Below, piece after piece: positions 43,964-55,383 of a stretch of 64,000 bases of DNA; the stretch's first letter is position 1; each line of letters opens with the position of its first letter. A program made the translations under genes and the position numbers. Below the pieces are notes generated by a model. It ran no database searches and had not been told where the DNA came from. It saw nothing but the letters and a program-made list of their open reading frames with translations. Source of the DNA: Nematostella vectensis (Eukaryota; Cnidaria; Anthozoa; Actiniaria; Edwardsiidae); NCBI RefSeq assembly GCF_932526225.1, contig NC_064034.1:14582887-14646886 (forward strand), read 5' to 3'.

Positions 43964-44115
43964 TGTAACACAACCAGTGACTGACATGTATTGCGTGACT
44001 TTCGCGCCATAGTTATTCATTATGTTAATTTATGCATGTAGCTGTATACTTGTGTACAAACTTGTACGATTCGCACGAGTATCATAATAAACCCTCCAGT
44101 TCACGAAACTCGACA
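43964..44115 (+). repeat. 5' LTR
   Basis: TG...CA ends, 152 bases, with AATAAA at about 44,088 as a candidate polyadenylation signal close to the 3' end. Confidence 0.9.
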
Positions 44116-44210
44116 TGGTGTCAGAAGCGGGATCTTCTAGAAGTCACAGACTGGAAGGAGAAAGAAAAACGTGAGTTTATTCCAATCGTCCTTTGGTACA
44201 AGCCAGCGAA

Positions 44211-44792
44211 ATGAGCGATTTGATCGGATTTGAAACTCCCAAAATAGACTGGACCAAGAGCCTCGACATTGAAATGAAGTTCAAACGTTTTCGCCAGAAA
44301 TGTGAATTATTATTTGACGGGCCGCTAAAACAGAGGTCGGAGGAACAGAAGTGTAGATATTTACTCTTCTGGACGGGAGATTATGGCCTTGACTTGTTTA
44401 ATACATGGAATTTGAGCACAGAACAGGCGAACAAATTGGCCGAATATTGGAAGCGTTTCGAAGAGCACGTGAAACCACAATCCAACCACTTACTAAATCG
44501 ATTTTACCTAAGATCCCTGAAACAAAACAACAGGCCGCTAGACGAATTCCTTACTGAGGCAAAACTACTTATCCAGAATAGTGGTTTTCCCACCGACTTA
44601 CACGATGAGCTAATGCGTAATTCTCTTGTTTTTGGAGCCGACTCCGACGCGGTACGAAAGAAGTGCATCGCCGAAATAAATTCCCTCTCCTTCAAGAGAG
44701 CCAGGGAAATCGCCCACACTGAGGTGGCGACACGGCTACAAATGAACGCTAGAAAGCTAGAAAGCAACGAAAAGGTAAAACCCACCCAGTAA
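44211..44792 (+). CDS. gag: Ty3/gypsy Gag (capsid region)
   Basis: The start is taken at the ATG at 44,211 (MSDLIGFETPKIDW). The segment KRFRQKCELLFDGPLK, a QKCRYLLFWTGDYGLDLF helix, and FYLRSLKQNNRPLDEFLTEA are typical of gypsy capsid proteins that lack an obvious major homology region. It assembles the retrotransposon particle. It ends with a TAA at 44,790, after which the nucleocapsid zinc fingers follow in another frame. Confidence 0.75.
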   Translation: MSDLIGFETPKIDWTKSLDIEMKFKRFRQKCELLFDGPLKQRSEEQKCRYLLFWTGDYGLDLFNTWNLSTEQANKLAEYWKRFEEHVKPQSNHLLNRFYLRSLKQNNRPLDEFLTEAKLLIQNSGFPTDLHDELMRNSLVFGADSDAVRKKCIAEINSLSFKRAREIAHTEVATRLQMNARKLESNEKVKPTQ

Positions 44793-45398
44793 ATAGATCC
44801 AACAAGAAGCCTGGTGATGAAAAGGGCGCATCCGCTCAGCACCATACACCAGATAAATGTGAAAGATGTAGAAACACACCCCACAAAAAGGGCCAGAAAT
44901 GCCCAGTTATTGATTCAGAGTGCTTTGCCTGCCACAAAACTGGACATTTTCAGCACATGTGCTTCACACCCCAAAAAAATCTGTCCATTCACTTGATGAT
45001 GAAAATTGTGATGAAAGAGTTTTCTTAGGAACTCTAGTGGCAGAAACCAGCACTAATGAAAATAGCCCAAGCGGAATTGAAAGCATCTTCCAGCTAGAAA
45101 ACCGCAACCGTGTAACGACGGAATTGCAGTTCACTTCCACACCACAAGAATACCACCCCTATTGTATGTAGGATTGATACTGGCGCAGAACTCAATGTCA
45201 TTGCAAAGAAGGACATTGAGTGCCTTTTTCTGAAAAAAAAAAAAGACAGCTGGAGAAACCTGGCTGCAAAATCATATCCTACGGTGGACATGAAATCTTG
45301 AACCTGGGGCAGTGTCAATTGTATGTGCACCACAAGGGTCAAGTTAAAAAATAACATTCAATGTTACTGAAGTATCAGGTCCTGCCATAATTGGCTGC
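44793..45398 (+). pseudogene. Nucleocapsid zinc knuckle and aspartic protease region, frame-broken
   Basis: From about 44,859 one frame gives a CERC...KC arrangement followed by CFACHKTGHFQHMC, a CCHC zinc knuckle for RNA binding. Near 45,166-45,210 another frame reads RIDTGAELNVIAKK, the DTG-A active site of a retroviral-type protease. An A12-type run at 45,232-45,243 shifts the frame again. Confidence 0.75.
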
Positions 45399-46400
45399 AT
45401 GACATGTGAAGATCTCGAGCTAGTGAAGTACAACCTTAACCTTGACAAAGCCCCCAAGGCCCAATCCCATAGTCAACATGGCAACATGCACACCCCACTC
45501 ACTAAGGGAAAATTAGTGAACAGCTACAGAGATCGTTTTGAGGGACTGGGAGCATTTAAAATGAGACCATATCACATCACCTTAGAGGAGGGTGCAGAAC
45601 CTGTTATCCACCCACCCAGGTCGGTACCAGTCCACCTCCGTGAATTGTACAAGCAAGAAATCGACACGATGCTTGAAGCAGGTATCATAGAACCTGTGGA
45701 CACACCCACAGACTGGGTGAATAGCATTGTGTTGACAGAGACAACCAATGACAAGGGGGAGATCACAAAGATCCGAGTCTGCCTGGACCCCCGGGATTTG
45801 AATAAGTGGATCAAGAGAGAACCCCACTACACCAAGACGGTTGACGAAGTAGTGACACAACTAATTGACGCCAAGTACTTCACCTTGATCGATGCAAGAA
45901 AAAGGGTACTGGCACGTTCCCCTGGACAACGAAAGTTCATACCTCACAACGTTTGGAACACCATTTGGAAGGTTCAAGTTTTCCAGACTGCCATTTGGAC
46001 TGGTAGTATCGCAGGATATTTTCCAACGACAACTCGATTCAGCCCTTGAAGGCCTGAATGGCGTGACCAGCATTGCCGATGACATAATCGTGTATGGGTC
46101 CACTGAAGAGGAGCATGACCGAAACCTGACAGACCTCATGGAGAGAGCCCAAGAGAAGGGGATTGTGTTCAATGCTGAAAAGCTTCAGTTCAAGTGCAAT
46201 GAAGTTAGTTTTTTCGGACACACATGGAGTCCGGAAGGGGTCCCCCCAGACAAAAAGAAGGTGTCTGCGATCCTAGACATGGAAGCACCCAAAGACACTA
46301 AGAACCTTCAGAGCTTCTTAGGCTTAGTCAACTACCTCACAAGGTTTTCAGGGCAACTCGCCACCTTGACAGCACCCTTACGAGAGCTCACAAAGAAGTA
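45399..46400 (+). pseudogene. Ty3/gypsy reverse transcriptase, two overlapping frames
   Basis: The first frame (45,399-46,049) holds RPYHITLEEGAEPVIHPPRS, then DPRDLNKWIKREPHY and KYFTLIDARK, the fingers and first palm block, where the catalytic Asp follows LI. The second (45,892-46,400) holds LPFGLVVSQDIFQ, then SIADDIIVYG with the catalytic DD pair, and SFFGHTWSPEG. The shift falls near 45,905. The frame ends at a TAA at 46,399, just before the RNase H. Confidence 0.8.
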
Positions 46401-46446
46401 AAATGTATTCTTATGTTGACCAGAACACGATGAAGCATTCAAGAAG

Positions 46447-47334
46447 GTGAAGGAAGAGATATCATCCCTAGGAGTACTTCGATATTTCGACCCTAAGGAA
46501 GAGACAGTCATACAGACAGATGCATCTCTGAAAGGTGTTGGCGCTGTCCTCCTACAAGGTGGACAACCTGTCTGCTACGCGTCCAAGGCGCTCACAGAGA
46601 CTGAGCAGAACTATAGTAACATAGAGCGCGAGGCTCTCGGGGTAGTATGGGAACTAGAGAGGTTCCACTACTTCATTTATGGAAAGCAATGTACAGTTAA
46701 CACTGACCATAAACCCCTTGAGTCCATTTTCAAAAAGAAACTAACCTCATGTCCTGCTCGTTTACAGAGGTTCGTATTGAGGGCACTCAAGTATGACGTC
46801 ACTGTCAAGTACGTCAAAGGGTCTGATGTCTCAATTGCTGATGCATTATCCAGACTGTCACCTCAACCGGCACCGCCCAAGGGACAGCTACCCCAGTTAA
46901 GTATCCACCAGGTGACTGACACACTGCCAGCCTCACCAGCAAAGTTGCAGCAAATCAGAGACCTGACCACTAGTGACCCAACCCTAAGCCAACTCAGAGA
47001 CACCATCTGCAAAGGATGGCCAGAGTCTAGAGAAAAGTGTCCCAGTATGCTCTACGATTACTGGAATTTCAGAGAAGAATTGACAATAGAAGATGGCCTT
47101 GTCCTCAAGGGAGAGAAGATTGTTATACCACCTACCCTGAGACCAGAGATCTTGGATACCCTACACAAGGGACACCTGGCCCAGGAGAAGTTCCTCTTGA
47201 GAGCCCGCACCAGTGTGTTTTGGCCAGGAATCACCAAGGATGTTGTAAACCTTGTGAAGATCTGCGAGGCATGTCAAAAGCAACAACGACACAACCAGAA
47301 GCCACCAATCTTACAGCCAGAACCACCGAGGTGA
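46447..47334 (+). CDS. RNase H and integrase zinc domain of the gypsy element
   Basis: An unbroken frame. Residues 1-130 are RNase H (VIQTDASLKGVGAVLLQGG, NIEREALGVVWELERFHYF, VNTDHKPLESIF, GSDVSIADALSRL). From about residue 235, HKGHLAQEKFLLRAR, VFWPGITKDV and CEACQKQQ form the HHCC zinc-binding N-terminal domain of integrase. The frame ends in the linker before the catalytic core. Confidence 0.85.
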   Translation: MKEEISSLGVLRYFDPKEETVIQTDASLKGVGAVLLQGGQPVCYASKALTETEQNYSNIEREALGVVWELERFHYFIYGKQCTVNTDHKPLESIFKKKLTSCPARLQRFVLRALKYDVTVKYVKGSDVSIADALSRLSPQPAPPKGQLPQLSIHQVTDTLPASPAKLQQIRDLTTSDPTLSQLRDTICKGWPESREKCPSMLYDYWNFREELTIEDGLVLKGEKIVIPPTLRPEILDTLHKGHLAQEKFLLRARTSVFWPGITKDVVNLVKICEACQKQQRHNQKPPILQPEPPR

Positions 47335-48221
47335 GTTCTGACCTATTCGATTACAAAGGGAAAACATACTCGCTTGTAGCAGACTAGTACAGTAAGTTCC
47401 CGATAATCAAAAAGTTAGGAATGCCTTGGGGAGCACCACCTTACTTGTTGTTATCAACCACTTGAAGAGCATATTCTCAAAGCATGGTATCCCAGCACAA
47501 CTGCTCTCAGATGGAGGACCACAGTATAGCTCAAAGGAGTTTGAGGACTTTGTAACCACCTATGGTATTGAGCACACTCTAAGCTCACCGCACAGCTTAC
47601 GCACAATCAAATGGCTTCGGTGAACGAATGGTACAGACGGTAAAACAAATCCTGACGAAATGCGAAGAGAAAAATGAAGACCCTTACCTTGGTCTACTGT
47701 CCTACCGGACAAAACCAGTTGACCATAACCTGAAGTCGCCAGCTGAGTTGCTGACAAACCGGAAGTTCAGAACAACACTTCCAATGGCACAGAGGGCATC
47801 CCTCACCAGAGATGGGAGCGAGGTTAAGGAAACCCTCTACAGACGCCAGACAACCCAGGAACAGAATAACAACAGCACTGCAGGACCAAGTCTGACACCA
47901 TTTGAACCTGGACAGCCTGTAGGTATGTTCGACCACCACTAAAAGACATGGCAAAAGGCTACAGTAGTCAAGCCTGCTAAGGAGCCGCGCTCGTACATAG
48001 TGTGTAACCAGGAAACTGAAGGAGTGTATCGCCGCACAAGGTCTCAGCTAAGACCTCATCACCATTTCGCGCCAGATGAAAGTCTTACTGCCCCGACGCC
48101 TGATGTTCCTACACCGCTCGACATCCCAGATGCTGCAACCCATGCGATTGGTCCAACAGCTACTGGATACACCACAAGATCTGGGAGACCAGTTAGAGCC
48201 CCAGACAGATTGGAGATTTGA
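47335..48221 (+). pseudogene. Gypsy integrase core and C-terminal region, frame-broken
   Basis: Fragments in three frames: SSDLFDYKGKTYSLVAD with the first catalytic Asp, a deletion around 47,387-47,425, then HGIPAQLLSDGGPQYSSKEF with the second Asp, and after another shift near 47,625 VQTVKQILTKC and AELLTNRKFRTTLPM. The last part, to 48,221, is Pro/Thr-rich and ends TRSGRPVRAPDRLEI, as usual at the end of gypsy Pol. The region is inactive here. Confidence 0.75.
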
Positions 48222-48306
48222 ATGAACACTGATCACACGTTATATGTTAATAGAGATTTGTTATCGTTGATGTTGTTAAGCTCTTTGAACATTATAAAGA
48301 GGGGGA

Positions 48307-48458
48307 TGTAACACAACCAGTGACCGACATGTATTGCGTGACTTTCGCGCCATAGTTATTCATTATGTTAATTTATGCATGTAGCTGTATACTTATGTAC
48401 AAACTTGTACGATACGCACGAGTATCATAATAAACCCTCCACTTCACGAAACTCGACA
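48307..48458 (+). repeat. 3' LTR
   Basis: 152 bases, four differences from the 5' LTR by eye. Preceded by the polypurine tract AGAGGGGGA. Confidence 0.9.
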
Positions 48459-49228
48459 AGCCTTCAGGCACACACCGCTGTTGCCAGTTCATTACTTTCA
48501 TTTAAGACCTTAGTTTCAAAATAGAGCTGTATAAATTATTATAATGTACTGTTTTAGTCTTATTTATTTATGAATATTAATTTATCTTGGTAAAATGCAA
48601 CTCAGCTTACAGTAACCGAGCATTAAAACTGAGAATTCGTGGTCTAACAAGCAATTTGAGCATAACAACATCCTTTGATATTCTTCGTTCTCTCTTTACT
48701 TTATTGTCAGCGTTGAGATATTTAATCAAGGCTGACAAATATCTTCCTGTCATATATTGCTAAAGAAGACCTTTCTTGCCTTTATATCCTGTGTATTAGT
48801 CTTTTTAAAGATACAGCAACTTTTTCAACATTATCATAAATACTTTACAGTTACAAGAGAATTTTTTCTTCGAAAATAAAAACCAAAAATGCAACCTATA
48901 TTTTTTTTGCTCAAGCCTTTATTGTCTGCATCTTGCATACTATCTAATGTGTTTATTTATTTTTATTCAAATAGTTATGGAAAATTAGTAAGGTTATATG
49001 GGATGATAAAAATATTAAGAAAAACAAATACCCAAGTTAATTGTTTTCACTTTTATTTAGGTTAAACCAACCAAAGACTACCTGAGGGTCATGCTTGATG
49101 CTAAAGGCTGGAAGCATAACAATAGGCAAATGTAGCCGGGCTTTCTTACTTTAATACAGCAGTATAAGTGTAATAGGGTTTTTAGAGCAAGATACTTTGT
49201 GTCAATGATACTGTAAATCTGTCAAACA
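48459..49228. other. AT-rich intergenic, no gene recognised
   Basis: Low-complexity sequence; nothing supported. Confidence 0.5.
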
Positions 49229-52200
49229 TTTAATAATAATAATAATAATAATTTATTAATTTAGATTGCGCATTTTTCATATAATGATCAAAAGCGCATT
49301 ACAATATAACTAAATGTTGAACTAATATATACAATAAAATTTACAATTATAATCGAAAATAATATGAAATAATAGATTCACAGGAAAAATATTGAATGAT
49401 AATAAAAATAAAAATATATTTATATTTATGATTATGTGATATCAAGTGTTAAAAGCTAATTTAAAAAGATGAGTCTTAAGTTGCGCTTTAAAATTAAAGA
49501 TACTGCAATTGATGGTGCGAAGATTTGCATGGAGAGCGTTCCATAATGTAGGTGCAGCACCACTAAACGATCTGTCACCGAAAGACTTCATCATTTTTCC
49601 TGAGGGATGCATTAAAGAAAGGCCCTCATTTGAGCGCAGTGAATAGCGCGCGTTATTCTTAATTCTAATGAGATCAGTTATGTAACGAGGAGCTAGCCCC
49701 TGAAGAGCTTTGAAAGTGATTAGCAAGATTTTAAATTTAACCCGATACCTTACAGGCAACCAATGAAGATTTCTTAGCACAGGCGTAATATGATCGTACT
49801 TTTTGCATGACGTGAGCAGCCTAGCTGCAGCATTCTGCACCCTTTGCAATTTACCCATTTCTCGTTCTGGTAATCCATAAAGGAGTCCATTACAAAAATC
49901 TATTCTACTGGTAACAAAGGCATGTAACACCATTTCTAGTTTATCCCTAGGCAAAAATTGGCTTATTCTCTTAATATTGTGCAGCCAGAAAAACGCTGAA
50001 CTACAAGACTTAAAAATATGGGTCGACATAGAAAAATGTGAGTCGAACCAGGCACCAAGATTGCGCACTTCTAAAACGGGCATAATATCTATATTGCCAA
50101 CACGAACTGAACAATTATCTACTTTCAACAGCTGTTGTTTCGATCCGATAACAAGAAATTCAGTTTTATCGTCATTGATTTTTAACTTGTCCTGGTACAT
50201 CAAAGTACGTAAGTTATTGATGCATCGTTCCATAGCATCCAAAGAATCCGCTAGGTCCGTCTCACTATTGGGATCAAAAGATAGATAAAGTTGTGTGTCG
50301 TCAGCGAAACAATGTGCATCCGGCAGATGGGCTTGTACTATCTCAAAGAGCTTGGAGGTGTAAAGTACAAACAGAAGCGGGCCAAGACAGCTGCCTTGTG
50401 GGACACCAAAAAGCAGATCAAAGCTGTCCGACGTCACCCCCTCAAACAACACACGCTGGCTGCGCCCTGATAAATATGACGTAAACCACTCCAAAGCCTT
50501 CCCACCGATGCCGAAGCTAGCAGTTAGACGTTGGAGCAAAATTGAGTGATCAACTGTATCAAATGCAGCACTTAAATCTAAGAGTACAAGTAATGTAACG
50601 CGCTGCGAGTTCATATTCAATAATATATCATTAGCAACTTTGACCAACGCCGTTTCCGTACTGTGATGCTTGCGGTATGCAGACTGTAATAGCGGATAAA
50701 GCGCTGACTGAATAAGGTGATTAATCGTCTGATTGAAAACTGCACGCTCAATGAGCTTGGAAACATAAGCTAAATTGCTCACAGGACGCAAGTTCTTGAA
50801 GATAGATTCCAATCCCTGTTTCTTTAACAGTGGTACGACAATAGCCTCTTTCCAGCAGTCAGGAAAAATTCCTGATTCTAACGAGTTATTGATTAGCTTG
50901 GTGATCACGGAAACAAGTGGCTCACTACAGGATTTCAACAAGTGCGTAGGTATGGGATCGAGGCAACAAGAAGTACATTTCGAATTCTTAATGAGCATGC
51001 GTACATCTTCCTCAGTCAACAACTTGAAAGCTTCCATTCGAGGGACTAGAGAGACCGTTTCTACAGTACAGTCATTCACCAGATCACTGCTCTGTACATT
51101 CTCCGAGGCACTACAACCCTTGTCAAGCTCATCACGCAGTCGGTTGATTTTTTCCACAAAATACTTTCCTATGTCGTTGGCCAATGCTGATTTATCCGCA
51201 TAGTCCGAGAAGCATAGTGAGTTCTTTTCCACAAAAAGATCTTTCACAGCACGAAATAACTTGCCTTGATTATCAGAATTCTGACTGACAAAGTCAATCA
51301 AAAAAGCAGATTTGGCTTCTTTCAGCAAATACGTCACATGATTTTTGTGTCGTTTGAATGAGGCGAGATCATCAGCAGACCTAGTAGTTCTCCATTTTCT
51401 TTCTGCGCGCCTGCGCACTCTCTTAGCCTCACGGATTTCCTCAGAATACCAGGGCACTTGGGGTCTGACTGTAACTGTTTTCGTCTTGAGTGGCGCATGG
51501 CGATCGAGTAATCCAGCAAGTGTTTTGTTATAACAGTCGACCAATTGCACAGTCTCCGAAGGTGGGTCCTGACACAGTTCCGAGGCAGACAAATCACTCA
51601 TGAATGCTGTTGTGTCAATAGCCTTCGCCTTCCTAAAGGATACCTTTTTCCTAGAGAACTCCGGCATTGAAACATTTATGGCGAAAAATGCTATACAATG
51701 GTCTGAGAAATAAGAGCCAGGTCGGACATCATGTATGAGACTAGAATCTAGAGTCCTTGAGATAAGCAAATCCAAGGTGTTCCCAGAGATATGAGTAGGG
51801 AAGTTAATGTGCTGCTGTAGACCCATTGATGACAGTAGATCTAAGAAGCGAGCTGCATCGTTATCAGAATCGATATTAACATGGATATTGAAATCACCAG
51901 TCAACACCAGAGGCTCAGTTGTCATGACAACAGACTCCAGGAACTCGGCGAATTCCGAGATAAACATGCTCACAGTGAGCGGATGACTTGACGAGTATGG
52001 TGGCCTATAGATGGCAAGTAAACGCAGACGAGTAGAGCCAGACACGAATACTCAAAAGAATCATAAATACCCGCTCTTGCTTTTTTAATTACAAGTGAGT
52101 CCCGTGCCAATATACCAGTACCACCCCCATTTCTGTCTGAGCGAGGGTGATCGAGTAGCCTGTATCCCGGCGGTGTGGCAGCAATCCTAGCCGCAGAATC

Positions 52201-52790
52201 TCCAGGTTTTAACCAGGTTTCGGTAATAACAGCAATGTCGACATTAGAATCGCAAATATGGTCAACAAAGTCAGGCGCTTTGTTCCTAATTGACCGGGCA
52301 TTGAGAACACAACACCTCAAAAACTGAGGTCTATTGTTGTGAACAATTGCCGGCTCTGTCAATGGAACTCGTACCAGATTTGAATAATGGACCGGAAGAT
52401 TTTTTGGTTTCGTCTTGGTATGATTTAAATTGTTCTTATGTTGAGGGCCAGGATTCATAGACACATCAGAGTAGATTGTAATGTCGATTGGTGGATCATG
52501 TCCGACTACCATTAACACAGTTTGTCCTCGCTTTAACCATCTTGAAAGACTCAGTTCCGAAAACCAAACTTCGACAAAAAGACCTTAACGAGCTGGCCAA
52601 GATCGATAACTGCCACTACTCTAAAACAAGATGAAGGCAGAAGTCGATTTTTCATATACGGCTCGGCGATGATCTTAGAGAGCTTTGGGTCCGGGTTAAA
52701 AAAACACAAGATAACAAAATAGCACAGAAAATATCATAAACACCGGAGACCCACTCTTAGCCGCCATCTTCCTTGTCTGACCACACTACC
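49229..52790 (-). mobile_element. L2/CR1-like LINE, nearly complete
   Basis: The element is on the minus strand. The coding part is 52,518 to 49,442, with a 3' untranslated region of about 200 bases ending in an (ATT)n tail at 49,229-49,252. Upstream of the ORF, the minus strand contains a short frame beginning MAAKSGSPVF near 52,770, so the 5' end may be around 52,790. No target-site duplication is identified by eye. Confidence 0.75.
49442..52518 (-). pseudogene. L2/CR1-like ORF2: APE endonuclease plus reverse transcriptase, one frameshift
   Basis: The first frame (52,518-51,970) contains LRCCVLNARSIRNKAPDF, DIAVITETWL and GGGTGILARDS, the start of an AP-type endonuclease. A one-base shift near 52,045 leads into an 867-codon frame with LLAIYRPPY, VLTGDFNIH, a DHC motif, reverse transcriptase blocks (LLDLSAAFDTVDH, GVPQGSCLGPLLF, CFADDTQLYLSF) and the C-terminal LHWLPVRYRVKFKI typical of L2/CR1. 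The endonuclease nicks target DNA and the RT copies RNA there. With a single shift in about 3 kb, this is the best-preserved retroelement in the window. Confidence 0.9.
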
Positions 52791-54640
52791 AAGGAAACTT
52801 GCCTTGCGTTTTTCAGCTCTGCTAGTCGCGGTAGTACAGAGAATATCTCCGCTGTTAAGGGCTTCGCTTGTCTCGCTTGTCAATACATTTGATAGCCCTT
52901 GCTAGATCCATTTGTTGTGTTGTAGTAGCTCCCTCTGCAAGCGTATAAGAGAGCCACCCGTGCAGATTTAACGACACCATACAACTATTCAACTTTTTAT
53001 CAACCTGAAGATAATGAGGAAAGGGGAAATAATAGGAGAGTGCTCAATCAAGTTGTTGCTATAGTGTTAAAGTTTTTATCAAAAATATAGTCCCAGTTTC
53101 TTTTTTCTCTCTCTATTGACTATTTTTATATGCAATTGATAATTATTTGCTGTTTTCCCCTCTGCACCCTGAATAAATTAAAATAGGTTAGGTTTGAAAT
53201 TAGACATTTTCATTTAGCACTAATCAGTAATATCAAGGATTTGTTTTTAATTTGCTTCCCAAGTCAATTTGTTCTCTTCCATTTGATTGCATTTTTAAAT
53301 TACAAAATTAAAATTTTGTAGTAGCATTAGCATGTGTGGATAAAATAAAAACAGCAGGCCACCATGCTAAAGGGTGGGTTCACCAATATGTAATGCATGA
53401 CTGAGGTATATTTGTGGATTTTAATTTCCTTGGTGATGGAGTATCACTAGTAAGTGGCACCTGAAGTGTATCTAACTATATCATTCTGTCTTTGGAATGC
53501 TGTTTCATCCATTATATGTTTCTTTGCAAGGGCAAAGCCAGTCAGAATGTAGCTAGTGCTAGTGTAGTAGCGTACATGAATGGAACTTCTATAAAAGGGT
53601 TTTTATTAGGGCAAGGTACTTACTTAATAAATTATATAAAGATAACAAACTTGTGCTTTTTCAATAATAAATCTATAAAGAAAACAGTTTTATATCAAAC
53701 CTAAAGGTAATAGGGAAAGGGAAAATGTTAGGAAAGTGCTCAGTCAAGCTATTATTGCATTTTTGTCATATATTTTTCTAAAGTAGATTCACATTTTTTC
53801 AAATAGAGTCACATTTCTCCCTTTCAACTCCCCATTGACTTTCTGTTTATTTGTTTATTTATTCCTCTCTACCCCAAACATAACTCAATGAACATGGTTT
53901 GTTTTTAAATTAAAGAAATTTCAGTAATTTAGTATTTTCCTCCATTGCATTCATTTTTGAGTAGCTAGTATGGGTGGATCCAGGGTTTCTAAAAACAACT
54001 GGCCAAAGGGTGGGTGCACTAATATGTATTAATTTCAACACATTCTTCTGAATAATCAGTTGCAGTACATGGAAACTACAGAATGGCATCTAAATCTTTG
54101 AAATGCTGTTACATCCTAAATATATTCTTTACAAGGTCGAAGATTGTTATTATGCTGTTTTGATAAAAAAAATATGCATAGTGGAACAAATAAGAATTGA
54201 CCATTAGACTCTCGAAAAACATTGTCATCAACTGAGGCACCTTGAACTTTGACAGCCTTTTTTACACCAGGTTTACTGCATATTTAATATTATTAAATGA
54301 GTGCTTGCTTGATCCATTTGGAGGGGCCAATACAATTCATAATTACATGGCAGTAAAAATTGCTTTTTTAATCTCATTAAAAACATTTTTTTATGCTGGC
54401 TCCGCTTTTAGGCAGTGCCTAAATCTATATATTAGCGGAGCCAGCGCGGCAGCAGGCCGCGCGCGGAGCTACATAGGTAGAGAAATATGGTAAGCTATGC
54501 GACTTGGTTTTGTTGTCATCGCGTGGTTACACTGTAGTGTCTCAAACCAGCCAGCCAGTAATACAGCCGCGCAACTCTCAAGCCCCTCTCGGTTCTGACG
54601 CTTTAATGTGTTTTTAGTTCAAAAGCTTGAAAAAAGTATT
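52791..54640. repeat. Noncoding region with a diverged direct duplication (offset about 695 bases)
   Basis: The sequence around 53,005-53,480 (AGGAAAGGGGAAATAATAGG, CCACCATGCTAAAGGGTGGG, CTTTGGAATGCTG) recurs in diverged form at 53,700-54,130 (ATAGGGAAAGGGAAAATGTT, GGCCAAAGGGTGGGTGC, CTTTGAAATGCTG). At 54,400-54,475 there is a palindromic GCTCCGCTTTTAGGCAGTGC element with ends GCTGGCTCCGC and GCGGAGCCAGC. No gene is supported. Confidence 0.55.
54395..54448. repeat. Small inverted-repeat element TGGCTCCGCTTTTAGGCAG
   Basis: Ends GCTGGCTCCGCT and AGCGGAGCCAGC form an inverted repeat around TTTTAGGCAGTGCCTAAA and ATCTATATATT. Partial copies occur at 28,936-28,975 and 60,918-60,960. The short size suggests a nonautonomous terminal fragment. 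Confidence 0.65.
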
Positions 54641-55090
54641 TAATGAGAAAATACGCAGATTCAAATGGGCTGAAGTCTTTGAGGAACTGGAGTACGAGCC
54701 GATAGTAAAATCTACCCGAGTGTTAGTGAATCCCGCCCGTGGCAGCAGCTAAAAAGAGGACTCAGAAAGGCTCTACACTATACCATTCTGTATTCATTCA
54801 CGTCTTATATCTATGTAAGGAGATCCTGAGAAGAAAGGGCCTTTAGATTGATGTCTGTTATCAGCTATAAAAATTATTCACTTGTGTCAACAAGTTTCTT
54901 GCTAGCAGAAAGTCGACACAACACAACCACAGGTGACAAACAGAAAGCACCAAAAAAAAATCACTGTCAAGTTGAGTTATAGACGATGATCTGTATTGGG
55001 AATATTGCAGTTTTTTTTTTTCTTTTATTGTTGTGCTTTTATAATCCTCGTTTGTTCGTGTTTTTTTTTTCATAACCAATCGCTCAAACT
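54640..55090. repeat. Dispersed promoter-like repeat, copy B
   Basis: This copy of the 43,190-43,640 repeat keeps CCCGCCCGTGGCAGCAG, GGAGATCCTGAGA, CAGCTATAAAAATTATTC and the TTGCTAGCAGAAAG block. The donor-like GTGAGT of copy A reads GTTGAGT here, so the splice site is not retained. It lies about 300 bases upstream of the membrane-protein gene at 55,384, in the orientation that could serve as its promoter. Confidence 0.6.
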
Positions 55091-55383
55091 AAAACAACGT
55101 ACCTGCTTTAGTTTGACGTCAACAGTTAGTTTGAAATACATTATTTAGTTTGATTCTGCTGCTAAGCTTTTTTTTATTTTGATGTGGCAATACTTGGTTG
55201 TTTTAATTGAGTTATTAATCTTGTATTTAAATGCATTTTTAGTAGAAACTGCTAAGCCCTATTCTGTTGCGTTAAGTTATCTTTCTGCAATGTAATTGTG
55301 TAAACATGTTACAGTAGTCAGACACTTAAAATATTGCATAAATGTTAGTTGTGTAAGTTTTTACTACCTCAAATATTGCACAA

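Larger units (their letters stand above)
43964..48458 (+). mobile_element. Ty3/gypsy LTR retrotransposon, near complete but frame-broken
   Basis: Two 152-base LTRs (43,964-44,115 and 48,307-48,458) both start TGTAACACAACC (TG) and end CTCGACA (CA); they differ at four positions by eye. TGGTGTCAGAAGCGGG directly after the 5' LTR is a typical tRNA primer-binding site, and AAAGAGGGGGA before the 3' LTR is the polypurine tract. Coding order is gag, zinc knuckle, protease, RT, RNase H, integrase, the Ty3/gypsy order. The five bases flanking the two LTRs (CAGAT and AGCCT) do not match, so no target duplication is visible. Confidence 0.9.
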
